40,052 nt of DNA, taken from assembly GCA_900320365.1 (NCBI GenBank), contig ONSC01000004.1:1-40052 (forward strand), given 5' to 3'. The stretch is from an uncultured Bacteroidales bacterium (GTDB lineage: Bacteria; Bacteroidota; Bacteroidia; Bacteroidales; UBA932). Under the pieces are notes generated by a model. The model saw only the letters and a program-made list of their open reading frames with translations, was not told the DNA's origin and made no database searches. This document shows positions 1 through 5,878 of the stretch, one piece after another. Numbering within the stretch: position 1 is the stretch's first letter; each line of letters opens with the position of its first letter. The position numbers were made by a program, and so were the translations under genes.

Positions 1-6
1 CGGCAC

Positions 7-198
7 TTATTTAATCCGTCCCGCTTCCACCACCTCGCGCTTCTCCTCCGCATAGCTGCCAAATATCCAAATATGCATGATACCTGCCTTTTGCCAATCA
101 TACCACCAAGGAATCTGGAAGCACAGACCAAAGTTAATCCCAAGATTGGGGACCAAACGGAGATAAGCTTCAGTAACAACCGTTACTGATTCAAAAAA
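7..198 (-). pseudogene. Possible broken or unannotated small coding remnant
   Basis: An open minus-strand frame of about 63 codons follows the acetyltransferase stop in the same frame and ends at the TAA at 7-9. The translation is rich in Trp, Tyr and Gly and looks protein-like (for example PWWYDWQKAGIMHIW, then GSYAEEKREVVEAGRIK). There is no ATG near its beginning; only TTG or GTG codons or an internal ATG could start it. It may be the C-terminal scrap of a gene whose front was lost, a small protein with a rare start, or chance. I do not recognise a family. A hairpin at 170-189 lies inside it, which argues that at least the first part is a non-coding 3' region of the neighbour. Confidence 0.25.
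170..189 (-). terminator. Hairpin just after the GNAT gene
   Basis: TCAGTAAC and GTTACTGA form a perfect 8-bp stem with a 4-nt loop, 9 nt downstream of the acetyltransferase stop codon on the minus strand. There is no U-run after the stem in that direction, so it is a weak intrinsic terminator at best, or an RNA-stabilising 3' end. Confidence 0.35.
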
Positions 199-696
199 TC
201 AAGCCTTCACATACACCCTCACATCCATCGCCTTCCCACCCTTCACAACAGCCCCGACCTTCGTCTCCTCCAGCCGGAAGCCATTCTTCTCCAGCACCCG
301 GGCCGATGCCAGGTTCTCAGGGAACACCTCACCGATGATGCGCTCCAGCGCCAATTCCTGGAAGGCAATCCCGCAGATCTGCCGAACCGCTTCAGTGCCG
401 ATACCCTGGGACCAGAACGGCGTCAGGATCATATAGCCAATCGACCCAACGGAGCGATTCTTATTGGCCATCCTTTCCACGGAGATACTGCCGACAACCT
501 GCCCGTCCACGGCGATGGCCCGCCAGACGCCCTCCTTGCCATCATTCCCGGCCACCATCCCAAGCCACCAGTCAGCATCCGCTTCGGTGTAAGGATACGG
601 CAGCCGGTCCGACAGGAAGGTCCTGTCAACGGCATTGCAGAGCGCCATAAGCACTAGTTTGTCATCGGTTTTCCAATTATGAAGGGTAATGGTCAT
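199..696 (-). CDS. GNAT family N-acetyltransferase (RimJ/RimL-like)
   Basis: This 165-residue protein is the usual length for a single-domain GNAT enzyme, which moves an acetyl group from acetyl-CoA to an amine on a protein N-terminus or small molecule. The acetyl-CoA motif A is visible around residues 86-110 (GYMILTPFWSQGIGTEA, where the Q-G-I-G-T loop binds the pyrophosphate). The later segment around residues 118-140 (ERIIGEVFPENLASARVLEKNGF) is the classic motif B of the RimJ/RimL-type Acetyltransf_3 group, with N-x-x-S-x-x-V-L-E-K-x-G-F. The substrate cannot be read from the sequence. It lies 46 bp after the gene upstream, so it may have its own weak promoter or share that transcript. 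It could be cargo of the putative tRNA-Leu element or an ordinary chromosomal gene. Confidence 0.88.
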   Translation of the reverse strand: MTITLHNWKTDDKLVLMALCNAVDRTFLSDRLPYPYTEADADWWLGMVAGNDGKEGVWRAIAVDGQVVGSISVERMANKNRSVGSIGYMILTPFWSQGIGTEAVRQICGIAFQELALERIIGEVFPENLASARVLEKNGFRLEETKVGAVVKGGKAMDVRVYVKA

Positions 697-742
697 TGAT
701 GTTCAGTTCGAGAAATAGGAAACCATATCATATCGTACGAAA

Positions 743-1462
743 TTATCCCAGAATTCCTTTGATTTCCATCATTATTGACGCCCCGTCAACACTTTCCAGC
801 GCATTCCGCTTGTTCGATCTCATCGTTGAAGGTTTTATTTCCCAGTAAGAGCCGAATAGTTCAGAATACTTATTGACCCCGGCATGGTCACACATCATAG
901 ACGCGGCTAAAGCCAGTTGCTGTTCCTTTTTAGCACCGGGAACAGGCCGACCATTCTCATCCAGCCATCCAGCATCGATGAACTTGGTGATATCGCTGAC
1001 GAGCGTTTTATTTTTCTTAATTGGCTCTGGTAAAACAGCCTCAAGCTTGCTTTCCCGATCATATGGGTAAGTCGCATAGACCCCGGAACGGTAGTCTTCG
1101 TACATTTTGCGAAATACAGCAAGATTGAACCTATCCTGAGTGAAATAGTACTGATAGTATTCCTTCCTGGAAAGCATATTGGTGACGGTCTCTTTGTGGA
1201 ACCGGAGATCTGCCTTTATCTCAATCGGCCCGAAGACCGGCTTATAGTCGTTGATGATCTTTGTCGCCTTTCTCAGGAAATAACCTTCGCTGTCCTGGGG
1301 CTGAGCCTTCTGTCCCTTCAAATAACAGTCGCGGATTCTCACCATCATCCTGTATTTGTTGTCCAAGAGAAGGAAATGCCCTGGATCCTTAAAGAACCAA
1401 TAGGCTGCCCACACGGCAAGGACCGCCAGGAGCGAATAGGCAATAATGAGAAGTATATTCAT
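743..1462 (-). CDS. Unrecognised membrane-anchored protein next to the integrase
   Basis: This 239-residue protein is not one I recognise. Residues 4-25 form one clear hydrophobic segment (IIAYSLLAVLAVWAAYWFF) and the rest is soluble and charged, so a single N-terminal membrane anchor with a cytoplasmic body is likely. The body has a Tyr/Arg-rich helical region near residues 95-130 (RKEYYQYYFTQDRFNLAVF). A predicted helical C-terminal part (about 160-239, with GWLDENGRPVPGAKKEQQLALAASMMCDHAGV) is faintly like helical domains I associate with Bacteroidales mobile-element proteins; that resemblance is from memory and weak. It starts 8 nt after the recombinase stop, so the two are almost certainly co-transcribed, which suggests a role in the same element. 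Confidence 0.7.
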   Translation of the reverse strand: MNILLIIAYSLLAVLAVWAAYWFFKDPGHFLLLDNKYRMMVRIRDCYLKGQKAQPQDSEGYFLRKATKIINDYKPVFGPIEIKADLRFHKETVTNMLSRKEYYQYYFTQDRFNLAVFRKMYEDYRSGVYATYPYDRESKLEAVLPEPIKKNKTLVSDITKFIDAGWLDENGRPVPGAKKEQQLALAASMMCDHAGVNKYSELFGSYWEIKPSTMRSNKRNALESVDGASIMMEIKGILG

Positions 1463-1470
1463 AGCACGCT

Positions 1471-2790
1471 CTATTTAAGAAAGTTGGCAAACTTCACCAT
1501 TGCATCATCCTTGGTTCTCTCCGCGACCTCGATGTAGGGTTTCATTGCTTTGTAGTCAGAATGGCCGGTCATTTTCATGATGACCTGGGGAGGGATTCCT
1601 GCTGCCAGAGCGGTACAGATGAATGTCCGCCTCGCGGCGTGAGTAGCCATCAGTTTCCATTTCGGCTGACAGATATCCTTTCTCTTTCCATCAATGTACT
1701 GGACAATGGTTACAGGTGTTGTGAACTCGCACAGCTCGCAGATATCTTTGAGATACTGGTTCATTTTCTGGTTACTGATAACAGGAAGGGCCAGTCCGTC
1801 GAAGTCAAAGGCTGCATATTTGTTCAAGATAGCCTGGGCTTGTTCGTTGATGGGAATATTTACGGTGTCGTCGGTCTTGATCGTAGTCAATTGGATGTAG
1901 CCGTCCTGAATGTTCGTCCGTTGCAACTGGGCAAGATCTGAGTAGCGCAAGGAGGTGAAGCAGCAGAAGCAGAACAAATCCCGGACTTTGTCCATGGACG
2001 CTTTCTCCGTAACAACTTTCCTGTATTCCTCTCCATCCATATCATGGAGAACCACCTCTGTCCCGTTCTTTGGGATCTTAAAACCATACAACTTCAGGAG
2101 CTCATCTTTCTCAAGGAATATGACAGGCTTTTTCGTATCCTTCAATCTTGCCCGGTACTTGGAGAAGGTCTGATTCGTAGTGTATCCCTTGTCAACGCAC
2201 CAGCCGAGATACCAGCGGAGAAGGCTCAGTTCCTTCCTGATCGAGACATCCAGCATATGGATTTCCGTCGCGCCGAAACGTACATAGGCATCGAGGGTCT
2301 CCTTATCAAAGTCATCCAGTGTAATGTCCGGGTTGAATTTCTTCATATGGGCACGGAGTGTTCCCCACTTCTTGACCGTATTCAGCGCCCACTTATGATT
2401 CAACTTACCATCAAGGATGAAAGCATCGAAATAGTGGAAGAAATTGACAGGGCCATACTTCTCTGGTGTGTCCGACTCTTTTGCTGCACGACCGACCACT
2501 TCTGCAAGCTGCTTCTTGATCTGTTCCTTGGATAACTTGGCGTTATTCGCTTCAAGGGTGTCGAACCTGGACGAAATTGCTGCGATCCTGGAATTAATGG
2601 TATTGAAAGGCACTTTGCGGGCATTGCTCGCGCCATGCTTCACTTTCATCTTTTCGTCATCCCACTTTTCGGGGCTGATGCTATACCCGATGCTGGAGCA
2701 GAACCTGCTCCCGTTCAGATAAATGGAAGTGTAGATCGGATGGTCGCCTTTCTTGTCCGGTCTCGTGAAGAGATAGAAGGTTACAGCCAT
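1471..2790 (-). CDS. Tyrosine recombinase / site-specific integrase
   Basis: This 439-residue protein cuts and rejoins DNA through a tyrosine nucleophile, as in integrases of Bacteroidetes elements. The N-terminal 90 residues match an Arm-type DNA-binding domain (VTFYLFTRPDKKGDHPIY). A SAM-like core-binding domain covers about 115-215 and the catalytic domain about 225-430. All main catalytic residues are present: Arg282 (SLRYSDL), His384 and Arg387 (HAARR), His410 (TGHSDY) and Tyr419 (MKPYIEVAERT). I prefer the ATG at 2790. A longer reading from 2817 would begin inside a well-formed promoter -7 box (2815-2822), so those nine extra codons are probably not transcribed. The leader is AT-rich with no Shine-Dalgarno, as is normal in this phylum. 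The next gene follows after 8 nt. Confidence 0.93.
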   Translation of the reverse strand: MAVTFYLFTRPDKKGDHPIYTSIYLNGSRFCSSIGYSISPEKWDDEKMKVKHGASNARKVPFNTINSRIAAISSRFDTLEANNAKLSKEQIKKQLAEVVGRAAKESDTPEKYGPVNFFHYFDAFILDGKLNHKWALNTVKKWGTLRAHMKKFNPDITLDDFDKETLDAYVRFGATEIHMLDVSIRKELSLLRWYLGWCVDKGYTTNQTFSKYRARLKDTKKPVIFLEKDELLKLYGFKIPKNGTEVVLHDMDGEEYRKVVTEKASMDKVRDLFCFCCFTSLRYSDLAQLQRTNIQDGYIQLTTIKTDDTVNIPINEQAQAILNKYAAFDFDGLALPVISNQKMNQYLKDICELCEFTTPVTIVQYIDGKRKDICQPKWKLMATHAARRTFICTALAAGIPPQVIMKMTGHSDYKAMKPYIEVAERTKDDAMVKFANFLK

Positions 2791-2828
2791 AGCTTGTAAA
2801 TTTTTCTTACAAGACAAAAATACAAGCT
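2791..2828. repeat. Nested inverted repeats at the integrase promoter
   Basis: Two overlapping inverted repeats sit between the integrase start and its -7 box: CTTGTAA with TTACAAG (2793-2799 and 2807-2813) and AGCTTGTA with TACAAGCT (2791-2798 and 2821-2828). Because they cover the expected transcription start, they could be a binding site for the recombinase or another repressor, or an RNA hairpin in the leader. Function is inferred from position only. Confidence 0.5.
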
Positions 2829-2845
2829 ATTTTCCGAAATAGCAA
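2815..2845 (-). promoter_or_regulatory. Promoter of the integrase gene
   Basis: On the minus strand TTGC (2845-2842) is followed after 19 nt by TATTTTTG (2822-2815). This matches the Bacteroidetes housekeeping promoter, with a TTG-type -33 and TAnnTTTG -7 at the usual spacing. Transcription would start near 2808, giving a leader of about 18 nt before the ATG at 2790. Confidence 0.6.
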
Positions 2846-2856
2846 GCACCACCTAA

Positions 2857-2896
2857 AAAAGTCTAACAACAGCAACTAGCTAATTGTTAGACTTTT
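2857..2896 (-). terminator. Intrinsic terminator of tRNA-Leu
   Basis: A perfect 13-bp inverted repeat (AAAAGTCTAACAA at 2857-2869, its complement at 2884-2896) encloses a 14-nt loop. Read on the minus strand it lies about 45 nt after the tRNA 3' end and ends in six U residues. Read on the plus strand it also has four U residues. It separates the tRNA transcript from the integrase promoter. Confidence 0.7.
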
Positions 2897-2940
2897 CCAA
2901 TCTTAAGAAATGCTCGAAAAACCTCAAAAACATCTCTAGG

Positions 2941-3025
2941 TGCCCCGGGCGGGACTCGAACCCGCACAGCCGTTTCGGGCCAAGGGATTTTAAGTCCCTC
3001 GTGTCTACCATTCCACCACCAGGGC
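2941..3025 (-). tRNA. tRNA-Leu (anticodon TAA)
   Basis: The minus strand folds as an 85-nt class II tRNA. It has a 7-bp acceptor stem (GCCCTGG with CCGGGGC), discriminator A, an anticodon loop CTTAAAA closed by GGGA/TCCC giving anticodon TAA, a long variable arm, and a T-arm GCGGG-TTCGAGT-CCCGC. The CCA end is not encoded: the bases after the discriminator are CCT. It reads UUA leucine codons. It has its own promoter upstream and a terminator downstream, and it sits beside the recombinase gene as a likely integration target. Confidence 0.95.
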
Positions 3026-3056
3026 ATGGCATCAGCGAAGATCGTCAACGCCGCTG

Positions 3057-3086
3057 CAAATATAGGAAAAAAAGAGTTATAACCAA
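3057..3086 (-). promoter_or_regulatory. Promoter of tRNA-Leu
   Basis: On the minus strand TTGG (3086-3083) is followed after 18 nt by TATATTTG (3064-3057), a full match to TAnnTTTG. The box is about 32 nt before the mature tRNA 5' end, leaving a short 5' leader for processing. Confidence 0.55.
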
Positions 3087-3130
3087 GATGAGAAATCACC
3101 CCCCAGGAAAAGTACTGGAGACATAATGCG

Positions 3131-3208
3131 ATTGATAATCAGTCTGTTAAGCATAATCCCGTACCCAAAACCCCACATGGGATATGCCGTAAACAAATGA
3201 TTATCAAT
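3131..3208. repeat. Nested long inverted repeat between thioesterase and tRNA promoter
   Basis: ATTGATAATCA (3131-3141) is the exact complement of TGATTATCAAT (3198-3208). Inside it GCATAATCCC pairs with GGGATATGC, allowing one bulged base. The two layers form one long hairpin of about 78 nt in the 3' region of the thioesterase transcript. No U-run follows. It could be a 3' end structure, a small palindromic element or the relic of a miniature transposon. No function is visible. Positions 3087-3239 otherwise hold nothing recognisable. Confidence 0.5.
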
Positions 3209-3239
3209 AAGCTTGCGTCTCCCGAATGTCACAACTCCA

Positions 3240-3632
3240 TTATTGGCACTCCAGCTTCGTGTCGGTCTTGGCCTGGAAGCGGGCGACATTGACTATGAAA
3301 CGCTCGTGGGTGCCCTCGCCGATTATGCCCCTCGAATCTTGTGCGACAACTCTGAAAGTCAGCCTACGTCCATCAATACCAATTAGTTCCGAATCGCACC
3401 AGACCTTCATCCCCTCAGGCGTGGCGCTCACGTGCGAAACATTGACATGAGTCCCGACGGTCTCGAAGCCCTCATCGAGATATGGCTGGACGCTCAGCCG
3501 GCAAGTGCGCTCCATAAGGGTGATCATAAGCGGGGTGGCGAATACCCGTACTGTACCGCTGCCGATATGGCAAGCGAGTAGCTCCGGAGTGACTATTTCC
3601 TCCTGGTAGCCTTTTATTCCTAGTTCAACCAT
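3240..3632 (-). CDS. Thioesterase of the hot-dog fold, FlK-like
   Basis: This 130-residue protein has the length and motif order of the fluoroacetyl-CoA thioesterase-like (FlK) group, which hydrolyses acyl-CoA thioesters. The helix MITLMERTCRLSVQPYLDEG carries the expected glutamate, followed by the strand GTHVNVSHVSATPEG with the family histidine and then GEGTHERFIVNVARF near the C-terminus. The natural substrate is unknown; in gut Bacteroidales this family is common and probably removes unwanted acyl-CoAs. The ATG at 3632 is 19 nt after the stop of the isomerase-like gene, so the two form an operon. A 30-bp dispersed repeat (3635-3664) fills exactly this gap, ending 2 nt before the start codon. 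Confidence 0.85.
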   Translation of the reverse strand: MVELGIKGYQEEIVTPELLACHIGSGTVRVFATPLMITLMERTCRLSVQPYLDEGFETVGTHVNVSHVSATPEGMKVWCDSELIGIDGRRLTFRVVAQDSRGIIGEGTHERFIVNVARFQAKTDTKLECQ

Positions 3633-3634
3633 AG

Positions 3635-3664
3635 TAGATTCTTCACTTTGTTCAGAATGACAAC
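3635..3664 (-). repeat. Dispersed repeat copy A, spanning a stop/start gap
   Basis: This 30-bp segment matches 4281-4310 at 27 of 30 positions. On the minus strand it reads GTTGTCATTCTGA followed by a GAAGAATCTA end, the pattern of a dispersed repeat known in many Bacteroidetes genomes that translates as CHSE-x-SEES in one frame. Here it lies in another frame and supplies the last residues and the TGA stop of the isomerase-like gene, then ends 2 nt before the thioesterase ATG. Confidence 0.75.
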
Positions 3665-4881
3665 AACGCCTCCAGCTCGGCAGCTACGTGACCAGGGAGG
3701 ATAATGTGGTGGTTGCCAATAGGTTCTGTCAAGAAATAATCAGATGCCGAAGGTGGCAAACGCAAAACCGCCTGAGTGCGGCAAAGGTCCGGCTTAGCCT
3801 CACAACGCAGAAGCTCACCCTCGCATACAAAATGCCGGGAAAGGTCGCCAGAAACCTTGAAGACCGTGACCGGCCCTTCAGGAATAATTCCTCGAATCCC
3901 TACCCCGATTCCTGACTCGAAATGAGTGTCCAGACCATAGCCGGAAACCATGTCCAGCGGCACTGTGCAATGAGAGAAAACCATTTCCCCCGTATCAGGA
4001 TTGATACTCGAAGGATTTGCCTGGAAACCACTTACCCCTGTAACCGCCCGGCCGATCATCATCGAAATCATAGCGGGAACATCTCCTTCGCACCCTGCCA
4101 CATAGCCCTCTGAGTTTAGACGTGCGAGCGCCAGGCAACCTGTGTTGTGGACAGCGGTAAGGAGATCAAAGCACCTGATTGTCAAGCCAGAAAGGCCATA
4201 GTCAGAGACAAGGGTCTTCAGCGCCTTATAGAGACGATAAGCTCCGGGAATGGCCTGCTTGACGGCGGTGGATAAAGGGGTAGATTCTTCGCTATGCTCA
4301 GAATGACAACCGACAACTTCCTTCCATGACTCGGCGACCTCGTCTTTCAGCAACGAATATTCCTCAAGCAATTCCTCCATGGGAATATACTGAAGGTTAA
4401 TCCCCAAACGATCGAAAATGGCTTCCCTATCGAACCCGCTGGAAATAAGCCAGTCAGAAGGATGGCCTACTATCCCGAGAGTGGTGTACTCAAGGAAGCG
4501 GCGAGCGGCCTCTACCTTGGAAAGCGCCTCAATACGGGACCGTATATAAGCAGGACTTCCATGCAGAATCTCGCCCCTGAGCCCCTCTTGACGCAGATAG
4601 GACAGAATTTCCATCGAGGCAGCAAGCGAATTACTCTTCCCGGAAGTCAGCAACAATATCGCCTGACGAGAAAGTCCCTGCAGAGTGGGCAGCAACTCTT
4701 TGAACAGCCCCTCGGTTCCTCCCGTCCTGACATAGATCGGCGACAAATCCGTACCGTAGTCTTCGTAATTGTCCCCTTGGAAGGAATATTCAATGCCAAG
4801 GCTGTCAAGGAATTCCTTGGTCACGGCATCCACAGCTGCCTTGTCGTGAAGCGGTGAGGTCAGGGTGAATATTGATATCAT
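3652..4881 (-). CDS. L-fucose/L-arabinose isomerase family protein
   Basis: This 409-residue protein belongs by overall pattern to the L-fucose/L-arabinose isomerase-like superfamily, enzymes that interconvert aldoses and ketoses using a bound metal. Supporting segments are the Rossmann-like N-terminal part, the metal-site region around FDLLTAVHNTGCLALARLNSEGYVAGCEGD, the loop GFQANPSSINPDTGEMVFSHCTVPLD, and the C-terminal region with GNHHIILPGH. It is shorter than true FucI (about 590 residues), so the exact substrate is open. It has an odd in-frame insert, CHSEHSEES near residue 192, encoded by a dispersed repeat (4281-4310). Its own stop lies in a second repeat copy. The thioesterase follows after 19 nt. 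The gene shares a divergent promoter region with the phosphatase-family lipoprotein. Confidence 0.8.
   Translation of the reverse strand: MISIFTLTSPLHDKAAVDAVTKEFLDSLGIEYSFQGDNYEDYGTDLSPIYVRTGGTEGLFKELLPTLQGLSRQAILLLTSGKSNSLAASMEILSYLRQEGLRGEILHGSPAYIRSRIEALSKVEAARRFLEYTTLGIVGHPSDWLISSGFDREAIFDRLGINLQYIPMEELLEEYSLLKDEVAESWKEVVGCHSEHSEESTPLSTAVKQAIPGAYRLYKALKTLVSDYGLSGLTIRCFDLLTAVHNTGCLALARLNSEGYVAGCEGDVPAMISMMIGRAVTGVSGFQANPSSINPDTGEMVFSHCTVPLDMVSGYGLDTHFESGIGVGIRGIIPEGPVTVFKVSGDLSRHFVCEGELLRCEAKPDLCRTQAVLRLPPSASDYFLTEPIGNHHIILPGHVAAELEALLSF
4281..4310 (-). repeat. Dispersed repeat copy B, in frame inside the isomerase gene
   Basis: This copy encodes CHSEHSEES inside the isomerase-like protein without breaking its reading frame. 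It differs from copy A (3635-3664) at three bases. It sits between a helix ending ESWKEVVG and the following LSTAVKQAIPGAYRL, probably in a surface loop. Confidence 0.78.
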
Positions 4882-4892
4882 AAAAACCTAAT

Positions 4893-4930
4893 TTGTCAGT
4901 AAAGATAGTATTTATTAACTTTCGTGACAA
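4893..4930. promoter_or_regulatory. Overlapping divergent promoters
   Basis: Plus strand: TTGT (4893-4896), 19 nt, then TAACTTTC (4916-4923) for the phosphatase-family lipoprotein. Minus strand: TTGT (4930-4927), 19 nt, then TATCTTTA (4907-4900) for the isomerase-like gene. Both follow the Bacteroidetes TTG/TAnnTTTG form with equal spacing. The two promoters lie on top of each other, so only one can be occupied at a time. Leaders would be roughly 12 nt on either side. Confidence 0.6.
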
Positions 4931-4942
4931 TTAATAACGCCT

Positions 4943-5878
4943 ATGAGACTCCTGAAACTTCTTCTGGTTTCCGCCACCGCCGCGATCCTGACGGTGAGCT
5001 GCGGCATTTCCCGCAGGGTCACCACTTTGCAGGTAGGCTCCTACAACATCCGCTACGAGAACCACGGCGATTCTCTCAAGGGCAATGGCTGGGGGCAACG
5101 CTTGCCGATCATCGCCCAGCAGGTCCTTTTCCATGATTTTGAGATATTCGGAACCCAGGAAGGCAAGTACAACCAGCTCGAGCAACTTAAAGCACATCTT
5201 CCCGGGTATGAATATATCGGAGCTGGCCGTGATGACGGGATACATGCCGGAGAGCATTCGGCCATATTCTACAACACCAATAGATTCGAGCTTCTTGATC
5301 ACGGTGATTTCTGGCTCTCACCCACTCCGGACGTGCCTAGCAAAGGTTGGGACGCCGCTTTGAACAGAGTCTGCACATGGGGCCATTTCAAGGTAAAAGA
5401 CACTAAGCAAGAGCTATATTACCTCAGCCTCCACATGGACCATATCGGTGTGCAGGCCAGGCAAGAGAGCGCCAAGCTTGTGGTCCAGAAGATCCGTGAA
5501 CTCTGCGGCGGCAAGCCTGTTGTATTGACTGGAGATTTTAATGTGGACCAAAACAATCCGATCTACTCGACTTTCGTGACCAGCGGGATCCTTAACGACA
5601 GTTATGAGGTTTGTGAGATTCGCTACGCTCTCGATGGAACCGCCAATGGCTTTGATCCCAACAGCTTCACAACCAGTAGGATAGACCATGTCTTCGTCAC
5701 ACCTGGCACACGGGTGATCCGTTATGGGGTCCTGACCGACACCTACCGCACAATGACCGCCGAAGCCGAGAAATATGAGAACGGCAATTTCCCGAAGGAG
5801 ATCTCCTTCCAAGCCTTCCAAGCACGCACCCCTTCAGATCACTTCCCTATAAAGGTAATCCTTCAGTTGCCTAAGTGA
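4943..5878 (+). CDS. Endonuclease/exonuclease/phosphatase family lipoprotein
   Basis: This 311-residue protein has a lipoprotein signal (MRLLKLLLVSATAAILTVSC, Cys20), so it is likely anchored to a membrane outside the cytoplasm. The mature part carries the full active-site set of the EEP fold: Asn in SYNIRYENHG, Glu in GTQEGKYNQ, His in YYLSLHMDHIG, Asp and Asn in LTGDFNVDQN, Asp-His in RIDHVFV, and the terminal SDHFPI. Enzymes of this fold cut phosphodiester or phosphomonoester bonds in nucleic acids, inositol phosphates or sphingomyelin. A secreted form suggests phosphate scavenging or host lipid/nucleic-acid breakdown, but the substrate is not readable. Its TGA stop forms a TGATCA palindrome with the stop of the convergent next gene. 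Confidence 0.9.
   Translation: MRLLKLLLVSATAAILTVSCGISRRVTTLQVGSYNIRYENHGDSLKGNGWGQRLPIIAQQVLFHDFEIFGTQEGKYNQLEQLKAHLPGYEYIGAGRDDGIHAGEHSAIFYNTNRFELLDHGDFWLSPTPDVPSKGWDAALNRVCTWGHFKVKDTKQELYYLSLHMDHIGVQARQESAKLVVQKIRELCGGKPVVLTGDFNVDQNNPIYSTFVTSGILNDSYEVCEIRYALDGTANGFDPNSFTTSRIDHVFVTPGTRVIRYGVLTDTYRTMTAEAEKYENGNFPKEISFQAFQARTPSDHFPIKVILQLPK

Larger units (their letters stand above)
1..2940 (-). mobile_element. Putative integrated element at tRNA-Leu (right part only)
   Basis: A tyrosine recombinase gene lies about 150 bp from the 3' end of a tRNA-Leu gene, on the same strand, followed by a co-transcribed unknown gene and a GNAT gene. This is the usual layout for elements that integrate into tRNA 3' ends. 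No second copy of the tRNA 3' end (for example GGTTCGAGTCCCGC or its complement) is visible in the first 2.9 kb, so the far boundary is outside the window or the element has decayed. No transfer, replication or structural phage genes are visible in the part seen. The left limit given is the window edge, not an observed boundary. Confidence 0.4.

Noticed and set aside
3131..3208. Integron attC site suggested by GTTAAGC and the long palindrome
   Set aside because: The order of the core sites is reversed, the partner does not fit RYYYAAC, and no integron integrase or cassettes are present.
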